Source of the DNA: Candidatus Nitrosopumilus sp.
GTDB lineage: Archaea; Thermoproteota; Nitrososphaeria; Nitrososphaerales; Nitrosopumilaceae
Direction of reading: 5' to 3'
DNA length: 64,000 nt
NCBI RefSeq assembly: GCF_028278985.1
Contig: NZ_JANQTA010000031.1
Location: forward strand, 1 to 64,000
The notes under the pieces were generated by a model. The model worked only from the letters and a program-made list of their open reading frames with translations, had not been told where the DNA came from and made no database searches. Within the stretch, counting starts at the first letter, position 1. The number at the start of each line of letters is the position of its first letter. This document shows, piece after piece, positions 40,321 through 49,623 of this stretch. Position numbers and translations under genes: made by a program.

Positions 40321-41580
40321 TTACTTTCTCCTAGGATTCTTGTAATTGAATTTGTTAATCTTTATCAGCTCAACGTAGGAGCCAAATTGTGATGTGTCTG
40401 TTACTTTATCTAACTCTTCTTCGACTTCATTAGTTCCATTGAATTTTTTTATGATGTTGTATTGTGTGTCTCTTTCAGCTGGTATTCTTCCTATCTCTTT
40501 TACCATTCTCCTAATCTCTTTTGGTCTAAGTAATTGTCCGTGTTCTGAACCTGCAGATGTTGATATGCTTTCATTAATCAGAGTTCCACCAAAGTCATTT
40601 GCACCCCACATTAGCAGTAACTGTGACATTTTTTGACCTTCTTTAACCCATGACATCTGAATGTTGTTGATGTAATTGTTTAGCATAATTCTAGCAACTG
40701 CATGAGTTAACAATACATCATTACCACTTGCCCCTTCTCTGATTCCTTCATGTAATTGATGCTTGTACATTGGAGCTTCAGATGGAATAAAGTTCAATGG
40801 AACAAACTCTGTAAATCCTCTAGTTTCTTTTTGAATATCTCTTAGTTTGGCAATATGGTTTGCTCTATCTTCTATTGTTTCTAAATGTCCAAACATCATT
40901 GTAGATGTTGTATTAATTCCAATTTTGTGTGCTCCCTTGATTACACGTTCCCAATCTTCAACACTAATTCTTCCGGGTGAAATTTTGTCTCTTAATTTTT
41001 GGTCTAAAATTTCTGCAGATGTGCCTGGCAGTGTATTTACTCCAGCATCTTTCATTCTACTCAAAAATTCTTCAATAGATACTCCTGATCTTGTTGCACC
41101 ATATAGAATCTCTTCCGGAGAAAATCCGTGAATGTGAATATCTGGAATTTCTTTTTTGATGTCTTTGCATATGCTCTCGTATAATCCTCCCTCCATATCT
41201 GGAGGTAATCCTGCTTGAATGCATACTTCGGTTGCACCTAATTGATGAGCCTCTTTAGCACGTCTAACAATTTCCTCGTTAGGTAGAAAGTATCCTTCTT
41301 CTTCTCTAAAATCCCTACTAAATGCACAAAATCCACATTGTTTTATGCAGACATTTGTAAAATTGATATTTCTGTTGACCACATACGATACAATATCTCC
41401 TACTCTTCTTCTTCGAAGCTCATCAGCAACTAGTCCTACGAGATGAAAATCAATACCTATTGTATTGTAAAGTTCTACTCCTTCTTTTGCAGAAATCTCT
41501 TTTTCTGATAAGGCATTATTCAAAATCTCAACAACGACTGGATCTGCATTTTTGAAAAGTTTCTCTAAATTCATCTCCAA
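40321..41580 (-). CDS. cofH: FO synthase subunit 2 (CofH)
   Basis: 419 residues. Radical-SAM motif C-x3-C-x2-C is CIKQCGFC after NRNINFTNV. With CofG it makes 7,8-didemethyl-8-hydroxy-5-deazariboflavin, the F420 chromophore; CofH joins tyrosine to 5-amino-6-ribitylaminouracil. Further motifs: EVCIQAGLPPD, IHIHGFSPEE and NFIPSEAPMYKH. The start overlaps the end of cofG by ten bases (ATG 41580; ATG 41574 also possible). Confidence 0.96.
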   Translation of the reverse strand: MEMNLEKLFKNADPVVVEILNNALSEKEISAKEGVELYNTIGIDFHLVGLVADELRRRRVGDIVSYVVNRNINFTNVCIKQCGFCAFSRDFREEEGYFLPNEEIVRRAKEAHQLGATEVCIQAGLPPDMEGGLYESICKDIKKEIPDIHIHGFSPEEILYGATRSGVSIEEFLSRMKDAGVNTLPGTSAEILDQKLRDKISPGRISVEDWERVIKGAHKIGINTTSTMMFGHLETIEDRANHIAKLRDIQKETRGFTEFVPLNFIPSEAPMYKHQLHEGIREGASGNDVLLTHAVARIMLNNYINNIQMSWVKEGQKMSQLLLMWGANDFGGTLINESISTSAGSEHGQLLRPKEIRRMVKEIGRIPAERDTQYNIIKKFNGTNEVEEELDKVTDTSQFGSYVELIKINKFNYKNPRRK

Positions 41581-42740
41581 TACTCCTCTTTTACCAGTCC
41601 TGCCTCATTTTCAATCAACTTCATCTTATCTCTTAACTCTTTACTTAAAGACGAAAAGAATTCAGGATACACTGGGAATCTGCATCCCAATTCAAATCCT
41701 GCATCTTTTGAATAATTATCTACTCTACTAATTTCCGGCCATGAAAATTCTGGATTTACAAAGTCTGGTGTTAATGGAGAAATCCCTCCCCAATCATTAA
41801 TGCCTAATTGTAAAAAGTCTTGGTATGATGCTGGTGATAAATTTGGAGGAATTTGTATATTCATTTCTGGCATTATGACTCTTGATAATGCAACTATTGT
41901 CTTAAAGTAGGTTTGATCAGCTGAAGGGCTATCTCTCATTCTAGTATCTTGCTTTGGTTGAAAGTTTTGAATAATTACTTCTTGAATATTCCCAAATTGA
42001 TTGTGTAGATTTTTGATTGCTAAAAGTGAATCAATTATCTCCTCGATATTTTCTCCAATACCAACTAGAATCCCTGTTGTCATTGGAATTCCTAATTTTC
42101 CTGAATTCTCTAATACTTCCAGTCTTGTTTTTGGTCGTTTGCTTGCAGCCAAATGATGAGGCATTCCTTTCTCAGTTAATCTATCACTGATATTCTCAAG
42201 CATAATTCCCATGGATACGTTGGTTTTCTTTAATTCTTTTAATTCCTCAAATTCTAAATTTCCTGCATTAGTATGTGGGAATAATCCCATTTCTAAAGCC
42301 ATTTCAGATGCATGGACAAGATATTCTGCAGTTGATTTGAATCCATTTTCTTTTAACCAGTCTCTTGCTTCTTGATATCTTTGTTCTGGTCTTTCCCCTG
42401 TTACAAATAATGCTTCTACACATCGATATTTTTTTGCTAACTCCAAAACATCTTTGATTTGTTGTTTTGACATAAGAGATAATTTCTCTTCTCCGGGTTC
42501 AGCTTTGTATGTGCAATAAGAACATGTGTCTTTACACATATTGATAATGTTAAAAAATGCTTTTTTAGAAAAAGTAACAGAATTTTTTTTGAATTTTTTT
42601 CTTAAATTCTGTGCAGCTGAAAATAATTCTCTAGAATTTTTTGTAGAATCATTATAGATTTCTAAAATTTCCTGACGAGATATTACTTTGTTCTCTAAAA
42701 CATTGTTTAAGCTCTCTGAGTTTAATACAAGCTTGTTCAA
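41571..42740 (-). CDS. cofG: FO synthase subunit 1 (CofG)
   Basis: 389 residues. Radical-SAM motif CKDTCSYC (C-x3-C-x2-C), then EALFVTGERPEQRY, ENISDRL and NDWGGISPLTPDFVN, as in CofG/FbiC N-terminal halves. It closes the deazaflavin ring in F420 synthesis. First gene of the cofG-cofH-tldE operon. Archaea and actinobacteria differ in whether CofG/CofH are fused; here they are separate but overlapping. Confidence 0.96.
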   Translation of the reverse strand: MNKLVLNSESLNNVLENKVISRQEILEIYNDSTKNSRELFSAAQNLRKKFKKNSVTFSKKAFFNIINMCKDTCSYCTYKAEPGEEKLSLMSKQQIKDVLELAKKYRCVEALFVTGERPEQRYQEARDWLKENGFKSTAEYLVHASEMALEMGLFPHTNAGNLEFEELKELKKTNVSMGIMLENISDRLTEKGMPHHLAASKRPKTRLEVLENSGKLGIPMTTGILVGIGENIEEIIDSLLAIKNLHNQFGNIQEVIIQNFQPKQDTRMRDSPSADQTYFKTIVALSRVIMPEMNIQIPPNLSPASYQDFLQLGINDWGGISPLTPDFVNPEFSWPEISRVDNYSKDAGFELGCRFPVYPEFFSSLSKELRDKMKLIENEAGLVKEEYWR

Positions 42741-42877
42741 CAGAAAGATTCTTGTCTAGAAGTATTTATGCTTGTGCAAAATGTTTTTCAAAAATATTTT
42801 TAGATTTTTGATAATGCTAGTGCTAAGACGCTGTGAGAATTCCCTTCCTTAAATATGGTTTTTGCATATCGGTTATC

Positions 42878-43237
42878 ATGAGTACAACTTTAACTGTTGA
42901 AGAACATTTTCGGATTTTTCTCAACAATGTAATGAATTCACATCCTACCATTGATCCTGAGCTTCTAATTCGTGTATTGCTGTTTGAACTAAATCTAAAA
43001 AGATACATGGGTCCAGACATTCCCCATGTCAATCTTTATGTCAATTATAAAGATGGAATCGACTTACATCAAAAACAAGAAGAAGGTAGAGACAAGTATC
43101 CAATCGAAGTATCTGCTAGTAGATGGGAAGATGGAGTCATATTCTCTGGTTTGATGGGAGTTAGACACATTGAAAAGATAGCATCTGATCCTGACATCGT
43201 AAAGATTACTGGAAAAGCTACTCCAAGACACAATTAA
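42878..43237 (+). CDS. conserved hypothetical protein, operon partner of a DICT protein
   Basis: 119 residues from ATG 42878, chosen because CTTAAATATGG lies at -27; an upstream GTG 42833 would add 15 residues. Soluble alpha/beta: ELLIRVLLFELNLKRY, HVNLYVNYKDG and YPIEVSASRWEDGVIFSGLMG. No recognised family. It is 15 bases upstream of the DICT gene, so both probably serve one sensory task. Confidence 0.7.
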   Translation: MSTTLTVEEHFRIFLNNVMNSHPTIDPELLIRVLLFELNLKRYMGPDIPHVNLYVNYKDGIDLHQKQEEGRDKYPIEVSASRWEDGVIFSGLMGVRHIEKIASDPDIVKITGKATPRHN

Positions 43238-43252
43238 AGGAGAATTTATGAA

Positions 43253-43840
43253 ATGACAAAATTTCTAGATCCTATTTACGAGAAATTCCCAGGATTACAA
43301 AAAGAAGAATTAGTTGATATTTCTGATGGGAGTGTTTTCAATACACTTGATGACTATCTAAAAATTGAGCATCTAAGTTTTGACAAGGTCAAAAGACCTG
43401 ATCTATACAGACTAAGCATGCTTATTGAAAACCATGCAGCAAGAGCATATGAGCCCCTAGTTGCAACTTTTGAAACAGAACATCTCTACAAGTATGTTGA
43501 GGAAAGATATCTCAAACTAATTCGAGACATTCCAAAAACTTGGATCATTGGAGGTTTTGACAATCCATTTTTTGCACCAAGAACTCCTCCTGATAAAACT
43601 GAAATTTTGACATGTGCTGGAACAAATCTTCAGGATATGTGGATCGTTCTTTCAAAAAATCATAATGGAATGTTTGGATTGGTAGCTGAAGATTTGGGTG
43701 GTGTTGAAAAAGGTGATTGGTTTAGAGGTTTCTTTACATCAAAACAACAAGTTCTTCAACTTGTAGTTGATAAAATCAATGAAACAATGATGACTGATAT
43801 TGATTTTTTCAATGACAAATTAAAAGAAGAGAAAATTTAA
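43253..43840 (+). CDS. stand-alone DICT-domain sensory protein
   Basis: 195 residues, homologous to the protein at 22153. The DICT core is YRLSMLIENHAARAYEPLVATFE, then EERYLKLIRDIPKTWIIGGFD and the strand MWIVLSKNHNGMFGLVAED. A charged helical tail follows. The ligand is unknown. Cotranscribed with 42878; it ends 19 bases from the convergent protease gene. Confidence 0.78.
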   Translation: MTKFLDPIYEKFPGLQKEELVDISDGSVFNTLDDYLKIEHLSFDKVKRPDLYRLSMLIENHAARAYEPLVATFETEHLYKYVEERYLKLIRDIPKTWIIGGFDNPFFAPRTPPDKTEILTCAGTNLQDMWIVLSKNHNGMFGLVAEDLGGVEKGDWFRGFFTSKQQVLQLVVDKINETMMTDIDFFNDKLKEEKI

Positions 43841-43859
43841 TCTATTTTTTTTCTTAGTT
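43841..43859. terminator. T8-containing spacer between convergent genes
   Basis: CTATTTTTTTTCTTAG between the DICT and HtrA stop codons; oligo-T consistent with archaeal termination. Confidence 0.4.
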
Positions 43860-44996
43860 TCAATTAGGTCTTTCTTGTAGTACAATTGTAACATTAGTTG
43901 TTCTACCATCTCTTAAAATCTCTAAAACCATTTCATCCCCAACTGATTTTGCTCTTTGTAAATGAATCAAAATATCGTCAATCTTTCTCACTTCAAGCCC
44001 ATCAACTGCTAGAATTACATCTCCTCCTATTGGATATGTTGTTCCTTCAACATCAATTGTTTTTTCAGAACCAATTAATCCTGCTTTTGATGCTGGACTG
44101 TCTTCGACAACTGTAACAACCAAAAATCCTACAGCATCTTTCAATCCTAATGCTTTTGCCATGTCTGGATCAATGTCTCTACCTGATATTCCAATCCATG
44201 GATGCATGTATTCACCTTCTTCAATTAAAGTTGGAACAATTTTTGCAACTGTCTGTGATGGAACTGCAAATCCTACTCCAGTAAATTCCCCAGTAGCCGA
44301 TTGAATTGCAGTGTTGATTCCAATAATTTCTCCACGCATATTCAATAATGGTCCTCCTGAATTCCCTGGATTAATTGCAGCATCTGTTTGAATAATGTCT
44401 GGAATGGAATATCCTTCACCTGAAGGGAGCAGTCTTCCTAATTGACTAACAATTCCTGATGTCATTGAGCCTGATAAACCAAATGGATTTCCTATTGCAG
44501 CTATTTGTTCACCTACTTTGAGATTTGATGAATCTCCTAATGATAGCGGTTTGAGCAATGCCAAATCTGCATTAACTTTGATTACTGCAATATCTGTAAA
44601 TTTGTCAACACCAACAATGTCTGCATTATATGATCTCCCATCCAAAAATGTAATTACGATTTTCTTAGCATTACTAACAACATGCTCATTTGTAATGATG
44701 TGCCCTTTCTTATCAAATACAAATCCTGAACCAACTCCTCCTGTTCCTTCTGTTGACTCAGCTCTTTGAACATTTACTCTGACTACTCCTGGTTCTGATT
44801 TTTCAAAAATATCTATCAGTGAAAGTTTTGATTGGTAAAGTGGTGTTGTTTCTCCAACGGTACTTGCTGAATGTCCATTACTTACAACAATATCTGGTTT
44901 GACTGTTTCTGGTGGTGCCACAAACAATACTGCAAAAATCACTGCTACTATAGCTGCACCAATTGCACCGCCAACTACAATTCCTGATTTATCCAA
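43860..44996 (-). CDS. HtrA/DegP-type membrane-anchored serine protease with PDZ domain
   Basis: 378 residues. N-terminal signal anchor (residues 5-27), trypsin-like domain with catalytic triad His105 (TNEHVV), Asp135 (FTDIAVIK) and Ser213 (GNSGGPL), and one PDZ domain from about residue 260 (WIGISGRDI...). Acts outside the cytoplasmic membrane in degrading misfolded proteins. Full length; both protease motifs intact. Confidence 0.95.
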   Translation of the reverse strand: MDKSGIVVGGAIGAAIVAVIFAVLFVAPPETVKPDIVVSNGHSASTVGETTPLYQSKLSLIDIFEKSEPGVVRVNVQRAESTEGTGGVGSGFVFDKKGHIITNEHVVSNAKKIVITFLDGRSYNADIVGVDKFTDIAVIKVNADLALLKPLSLGDSSNLKVGEQIAAIGNPFGLSGSMTSGIVSQLGRLLPSGEGYSIPDIIQTDAAINPGNSGGPLLNMRGEIIGINTAIQSATGEFTGVGFAVPSQTVAKIVPTLIEEGEYMHPWIGISGRDIDPDMAKALGLKDAVGFLVVTVVEDSPASKAGLIGSEKTIDVEGTTYPIGGDVILAVDGLEVRKIDDILIHLQRAKSVGDEMVLEILRDGRTTNVTIVLQERPN

Positions 44997-45034
44997 GAGG
45001 ATCTCTCTTTTTCATTTTCTATGTAAAAGGCTTG

Positions 45035-46246
45035 CTATACCCTGATGGAACTTTGTGAATGGTCTTTCATAGAATAACTTCTTCCTCTCCAAGTTACAGA
45101 AGAATTACTTTTAGCTTGAAGTAAACCACTTAGAAATCCCAGAACTACTACTAAACCACCTAATGGTGCAAACAATGCATGTACAAATCTTAATCCTAAA
45201 CCCATTTTGGCATCAATTATTGCACCAATGTGAATTAGAATTGATGCAGCCACTGCTGTCATACACAGAATTTTCCATGACATGGTATCTACAGGAAATA
45301 CAGATGTTACTAGAACCGTTGGAAATGGTACAAACAGCAAAAATACCACTGCAACAAAAATACCAATAGCAATATTTCCACTTTGCAAATACAATGGAAC
45401 CATCAATCTTTTCAGAGCATTCCATAGAGTGGTTTTGTCTCTTGCCCAAATTGCTTCAACAAGATGTTCCCCTCTAACCATCTTCATTTTATGCCCTGAT
45501 TCTTTGACTTTTTTTCCTAAAGCTCCGTCTTCAATTATTTCGTGCTTGACACCTTCATGCATTCCAACATCTTCGTATGTTTTCTTTTTTAGAATGAAGA
45601 AACTTCCAAAGAAATAACCTGTTTTCTTTTTTGGATTGTTTACATTTAGTGGAGAAAATCGAGTGTGTAAAAATGTTGAAATCATAGGTAATGTGACTTT
45701 GGTCCAAAAATCAAATGTTAGCATTTTTGGAATTACTGATAATGCATCTAATTCAAATGAGTTTAGATGCTCAACTGCTAATGTAATTACATTTTTTGCA
45801 TGAGTTGTATCTGCATCTGTAAACAATAACAGTTCACCTGAAGCTTGTCGATACCCTTCCATACATGCCCAATTTTTCCCCATCCATCCTACTGGTTTTG
45901 TTTTTGCAGACACCGGAACAATCTTGGATGATTTTTCTGTATGCTCTAAAATGATCTCTTTGGTTCTATCTTCCGATGAATCATCAATTACAACGATTTC
46001 ATAATTATCATAATCTTGATCTTCTAAAGAATCAAGACACTTCCCCAAGAACTCTTCTTCGTTTCTTGCAGGTAGGATGATTGAAACTTTGGGATGTTTT
46101 GTTGATTTGTTCTCAAATTTATCTAAAAATGGTGTTAATCTGAATGTGTCAATCATAGATTTTATAAGAAAAATCCAGGCACCTGAAATTCCTATCATAA
46201 TTGCTGCTAATGAATAATTTATTACATCTGCAATGATTTCAGCCAA
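45035..46246 (-). CDS. family 2 glycosyltransferase with membrane helices
   Basis: 403 residues. N-terminal helix, then a GT2 domain (VSIILPARNEEEFLGKCLDSL; IDDSSEDRTKEI; DxD-like TDADTTH; EDGALGKKVKESG), then three to four C-terminal helices. Resembles GT2 enzymes that glycosylate carotenoid- or lipid-type acceptors (CrtQ/HpnB-like). It starts one base after the SRPBCC gene's stop, so the two are co-transcribed and the SRPBCC protein may carry its lipid substrate (inference). Confidence 0.88.
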   Translation of the reverse strand: MAEIIADVINYSLAAIMIGISGAWIFLIKSMIDTFRLTPFLDKFENKSTKHPKVSIILPARNEEEFLGKCLDSLEDQDYDNYEIVVIDDSSEDRTKEIILEHTEKSSKIVPVSAKTKPVGWMGKNWACMEGYRQASGELLLFTDADTTHAKNVITLAVEHLNSFELDALSVIPKMLTFDFWTKVTLPMISTFLHTRFSPLNVNNPKKKTGYFFGSFFILKKKTYEDVGMHEGVKHEIIEDGALGKKVKESGHKMKMVRGEHLVEAIWARDKTTLWNALKRLMVPLYLQSGNIAIGIFVAVVFLLFVPFPTVLVTSVFPVDTMSWKILCMTAVAASILIHIGAIIDAKMGLGLRFVHALFAPLGGLVVVLGFLSGLLQAKSNSSVTWRGRSYSMKDHSQSSIRV

Positions 46247-46247
46247 T

Positions 46248-46664
46248 TTATTTCTCGATTTCAGATTTTATGAGTTCCATTGCTTGCTCGGTACCACTTT
46301 TGATGTGCTTTTTTACCATGCCAGTAAACATACCCATCATTCCTGTCATCTTAATATCCCAGTATGTTTTCAAAACTGTAGTTTCATTATTTGGAATTAC
46401 TGAAACAATTTTCTCTCCATCGATAATTCCTTTTGTAAATCTGGCTTCAATTTTTTCTTTGGGAGTGATTGTTACTTCTTGAAGACACTTTTGGTCTCTA
46501 AATGCAATTATGATTTCCCTGTTGATCTTGTTTCCTTCTTTTGAAATGTTATGAACTTCTTTAGTTCCTTTCCAAAACTTTGGTTCATTATCAATGTCTG
46601 ATACTACATCCCAAACTTTGTCTACTGGTGCGTTAATTTCAACTTCAACCTCGATTGTAGCCAT
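46248..46664 (-). CDS. SRPBCC (START/polyketide-cyclase-like) ligand-binding protein
   Basis: 138 residues: IEVEVEINAPVDKVWDVVSDIDNEPKF start, WKGTKEV, and a long C-terminal helix with GTEQAMELIKSEIEK. This is the helix-grip fold with a hydrophobic cavity for lipids or aromatic ligands. It is the upstream gene of a two-gene unit with the glycosyltransferase. Confidence 0.88.
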   Translation of the reverse strand: MATIEVEVEINAPVDKVWDVVSDIDNEPKFWKGTKEVHNISKEGNKINREIIIAFRDQKCLQEVTITPKEKIEARFTKGIIDGEKIVSVIPNNETTVLKTYWDIKMTGMMGMFTGMVKKHIKSGTEQAMELIKSEIEK

Positions 46665-46665
46665 G

Positions 46666-46839
46666 CTATACTGCTATAGTGTCCGCATTAAATATATTAG
46701 ATTCCAATACTGTTTCTAATAGACTGTGATGGGCAACATGCCTAAAATCCAGAACAGTAACTCCAGTTCTAATGGCATTTGCCATTCTTCCGTCACAGTC
46801 AATTAAACTTTGAAAGAAAATGAAACCCTCAAAATACAT
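46666..46839 (-). CDS. possible 57-residue ORF
   Basis: A weak call. An ATG-started frame runs from 46839 into a protein-like stretch (DCDGRMANAIRTG, VTVLDFRHVAHHSLLETVLE) and stops just before the SRPBCC start codon. It overlaps the 5' end of the plus-strand gene at 46820 by 20 bases. It may be real, a gene remnant, or chance. Confidence 0.25.
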   Translation of the reverse strand: MYFEGFIFFQSLIDCDGRMANAIRTGVTVLDFRHVAHHSLLETVLESNIFNADTIAV

Positions 46840-47035
46840 GCCAAAAATAGGAACCTTTGATGGTGCAGGCTTTTGGAAAAATGCTTATGCACATCAACGT
46901 GGAAAGCTGTTACGTAAAGTCAACGTACCTGATGATCAAATAACTGCTCTTGTAAACAAAAAATACATTGAGCTTCCTGCTCCTCTAAAATATGAAATTG
47001 AAACTAGTGGCATTGACAAAAAAGATCTTTTATAA
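46820..47035 (+). CDS. small conserved hypothetical protein
   Basis: 71 residues from ATG 46820 (ATG 46838 alternative). GTFDGAGFWKNAYAHQRGKLLRKVNVPDD then a short helical end with LPAPLKYEIE. Rich in basic residues in the middle; no Cys. Not recognised. It ends 38 bases before the tRNA-binding-domain gene and may be co-transcribed. Confidence 0.65.
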   Translation: MKPSKYMPKIGTFDGAGFWKNAYAHQRGKLLRKVNVPDDQITALVNKKYIELPAPLKYEIETSGIDKKDLL

Positions 47036-47073
47036 TTCGAAATTCATTTTAAATAGTAACTCTAGGGTTTGAT

Positions 47074-47403
47074 ATGACTACAGTTTCTTATGATGATTTT
47101 GCAAAATTAGATCTTCGTGTAGCAAAAATTATAGCAACAGAACCAATTGAAGGTAAATCTAGAATCATTAAAGGAAGAATTGATCTAGGCGGAGATGATC
47201 AACGTGATGTCATTATTGGTGGTGCGCAATATTATCAGCCAGATGATATTGTTGGAAAAACTGTAATTGTTATTGCAAATTTGGAACCAAAAAAAATGGC
47301 AGGTGTTGAATCAAATGCAATGTTGTTGGCCGCAGATGTTGATGACAAACCATTTTGGTTAACAGTTACTGAAGACGTTCCTTTGGGCAGTCCTATTAAA
47401 TAG
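47074..47403 (+). CDS. tRNA-binding (EMAP-II/CsaA-type OB-fold) protein
   Basis: 109 residues with the OB-fold signature DFAKLDLRVAKIIATEPIEG, then VIVIANLEPKKMAGVESNAMLLAA. This is the domain found at the C-terminus of MetRS (beta subunit) or as free CsaA/Arc1p-like protein. A stand-alone copy may dock tRNA to MetRS in trans. The start fits CATTTTAAATAG at -27. Confidence 0.9.
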   Translation: MTTVSYDDFAKLDLRVAKIIATEPIEGKSRIIKGRIDLGGDDQRDVIIGGAQYYQPDDIVGKTVIVIANLEPKKMAGVESNAMLLAADVDDKPFWLTVTEDVPLGSPIK

Positions 47404-47488
47404 TCGTATATAAACAACTGAAAATTTTGTATGAAAATATTATTTAAATTAAATTTTGAAAATGAATGAAAATAAATTTGAACTATGA

Positions 47489-48049
47489 CTAATCATAAAT
47501 CATAAGTTCTTTTTCTTCAAGTAATGCATGCAAGTTATTAACTGATCTGTAAACATCTGGTTCTTTTTTAGCTCCAGTACAGACAAGTTTTCCAGATGAA
47601 AATAACAAAATGACTGTTTTTGGATCAAGCATTCTGTGAATTAATCCCGGAAATTGTTCAGGTTCATACATACTTCTTGGCAATGTTCTTGCTGCTTGTT
47701 CTAAGTGAATTTTTCCACCCAAGTTAATTGATGCAACAATATTTTGAATTTCAACAACTGCATCTTTCTTAACTTTAATTCCTCCTTTACGGAGTTTCTG
47801 AACAACTGTCTTTACAGCTTTTCTTGCCATCTCTTCTGATTTAGAACCAGTACATACCATTTTACCTGAAGTGAAAATTAGTGTTGCAGTCTTTGGACTC
47901 TTTAATCTGAATACAAGTCCTGGAAATTGATCTGGATGATATTCTACATCTGGAAATGTTTTTGTAATTTCATTCAAGTCCATCTTCTGATCTACAGAAG
48001 CTGATGCTACAACGTTTTCCACGCTTACGATAGGTTTTGTTTGTGGCAT
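47489..48049 (-). CDS. tbp: TATA-box-binding protein
   Basis: 186 residues made of two direct repeats forming the saddle: QFPGLVFRL...ATLIFTSGKMVCTGSKSEE and QFPGLIHRM...VILLFSSGKLVCTGAKKE. Binds the TATA box and recruits TFB to start transcription. TTTATTATAG lies about 30 bases upstream of its own start. TFB is encoded 15 kb away at 62945. Confidence 0.98.
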   Translation of the reverse strand: MPQTKPIVSVENVVASASVDQKMDLNEITKTFPDVEYHPDQFPGLVFRLKSPKTATLIFTSGKMVCTGSKSEEMARKAVKTVVQKLRKGGIKVKKDAVVEIQNIVASINLGGKIHLEQAARTLPRSMYEPEQFPGLIHRMLDPKTVILLFSSGKLVCTGAKKEPDVYRSVNNLHALLEEKELMIYD

Positions 48050-48192
48050 ATTCAGCTTTTTTGTATTTTAACTATAATAAAAGGACTCGCCATTTTTCTG
48101 TGCTCTAGAACAGGTTTTTGGCATTTTTTGGGGATTTTTAGGACCTAAATTCGTCGAATCATTTAATTTACATCCAACGATCGCTGAGTCTA

Positions 48193-49314
48193 GTGAATTT
48201 TACAAATTTTGACTTTGATCAATTGTTTGGAATGAGTGATGATACAAATCCAATCATGATGTTAATTTGGATTATTCCGATAATCATTTTTGTTTTTTAT
48301 GGACAACGCATTCAACTTTACATCACTTCAGGTGAAATCAAAAAGGGAATTAAAAAATTAGATTCATTTCGAGATGAATCGAGAACTGAATTACTTGATT
48401 ATGTCAAAAAAAATCTAAATCCAAAAAATAATCCTACTGAAAAAATTGACCGCTTTTTAGAATACTTTACTATAATGCCTGTCGACATGGATCCTAATGG
48501 AATTGTAGATAAAGTAAGACACACCGTACGGTCAAGAGAAGACTATACACGTGAACATGTTCGTTCTTTATCTCCGGAAATCAATGAAATTGAATTAAAC
48601 AAAGTCCAAACACTATTAGAAATTGCATCCTCACTACAAATGATTTACAAAATCATTAATCACATGTATTTAACTGCAAAAAAGCAAAACAACTATCCAT
48701 TAATTTTACCACTACAAATGCTTCTTCCTTTTATAATGGAGCAGGCAGAAGCAATGAAAGAAGCCATACCTGCTTTTAAAACAAGTCAACCTGTAGGTGA
48801 TGGAATTGGACCCATGGTAGTAGGAAAAATGATGTTAAATCATCCTAAAGAAACAATTTCATTTCAAACTTCACTTGCTCAAACAGAATTTGAGGAAAGA
48901 AAACTTTTCTTGTTAAAAGCTGAAGGCCCTGGTTCAACAGTTGGAAGACCTGCTGATGGATTAGAAAATCTAATTTCAAAAAATAATTTAGATGCAATAA
49001 TAATGATTGATGCTGCATTGAAAATGGAAGGAGAGGATTCTGCAACCATTGCTCAAGGTTTTGGTGCAGCCATTGGTGGTATTGGTACTGAGAAATTTCA
49101 AATTGAAGAAATTGCTACAAGTTCAAAAATTCCTGTATTTTCTATTGTTGTAAAACAATCTGTAAAAGAAGCTATTACTTTGATGACAAAAGAAATATCT
49201 GATCAAGCCGAGGTTGTTACCGAACAAGTTTATGATATGATAAGAGATAACACCAAACCTGGTCAATCTGTATTGGTAATAGGTGTGGGAAATACTGTGG
49301 GAGTTCCTCAATGA
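48193..49314 (+). CDS. DUF1512 archaeal membrane-linked protein
   Basis: 373 residues from GTG 48193. One N-terminal membrane helix (MMLIWIIPIIIFVFYG), a helical domain (YVKKNLNPKNN...), then an alpha/beta domain with VGDGIGPMVVGKMM, LKAEGPGSTVGRPADGLE and GFGAAIGGIG. This corresponds to the archaea-only DUF1512 family, of unknown function. Overlaps the next zinc-ribbon gene by four bases. The ATTTAATTTA box is at -27. Confidence 0.88.
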   Translation: MNFTNFDFDQLFGMSDDTNPIMMLIWIIPIIIFVFYGQRIQLYITSGEIKKGIKKLDSFRDESRTELLDYVKKNLNPKNNPTEKIDRFLEYFTIMPVDMDPNGIVDKVRHTVRSREDYTREHVRSLSPEINEIELNKVQTLLEIASSLQMIYKIINHMYLTAKKQNNYPLILPLQMLLPFIMEQAEAMKEAIPAFKTSQPVGDGIGPMVVGKMMLNHPKETISFQTSLAQTEFEERKLFLLKAEGPGSTVGRPADGLENLISKNNLDAIIMIDAALKMEGEDSATIAQGFGAAIGGIGTEKFQIEEIATSSKIPVFSIVVKQSVKEAITLMTKEISDQAEVVTEQVYDMIRDNTKPGQSVLVIGVGNTVGVPQ

Positions 49315-49493
49315 TCTTCTCAAAGGAAAAAATCACAATTGCATATACTATTGAAAAATGCCCAAAATGTGAAATGATAAAAAAACGTAAATTTTCTGAA
49401 GGTGATATCTTATTTTCAGAATCATCTAGTTGTTCGTCTTGTGATAGTACTATGTTGATAGAAAAAATCTATGGCGAAACACTAGAACAATAA
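49311..49493 (+). CDS. small zinc-ribbon protein coupled to DUF1512
   Basis: 60 residues, ATGA overlap with the DUF1512 gene. EKCPKCEMIKKR and SSCSSCDSTM give two C-x2-C knuckles 26 residues apart. Close convergent partner at 49495. Likely a zinc-ribbon accessory of the DUF1512 protein (inference from coupling). Confidence 0.72.
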   Translation: MIFSKEKITIAYTIEKCPKCEMIKKRKFSEGDILFSESSSCSSCDSTMLIEKIYGETLEQ

Positions 49494-49494
49494 A

Positions 49495-49608
49495 TTACTC
49501 TGTTTTGAATTTTACATTGCAAGAAGGACAAAACCAAGTAATTCCTTCCCCTCGTTCACTAAACATTAGTCCCTTGCATTTTGGACATGGTCTAACTTCT
49601 TCACTCAA
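49495..49608 (-). CDS. 37-residue zinc-ribbon microprotein downstream of map
   Basis: From TTG 49608: SEEVRPCPKCKGLM then ITWFCPSCNVKF; a textbook minimal zinc ribbon (CPKC...CPSC, 16 residues apart). It begins about 16 bases after the map stop on the same strand and ends one base from the convergent gene. It resembles RPA12/TFIIS-type minimal ribbons in length only. Confidence 0.55.
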   Translation of the reverse strand: MSEEVRPCPKCKGLMFSERGEGITWFCPSCNVKFKTE

Positions 49609-49623
49609 CTTTTCTCTCTGTGA

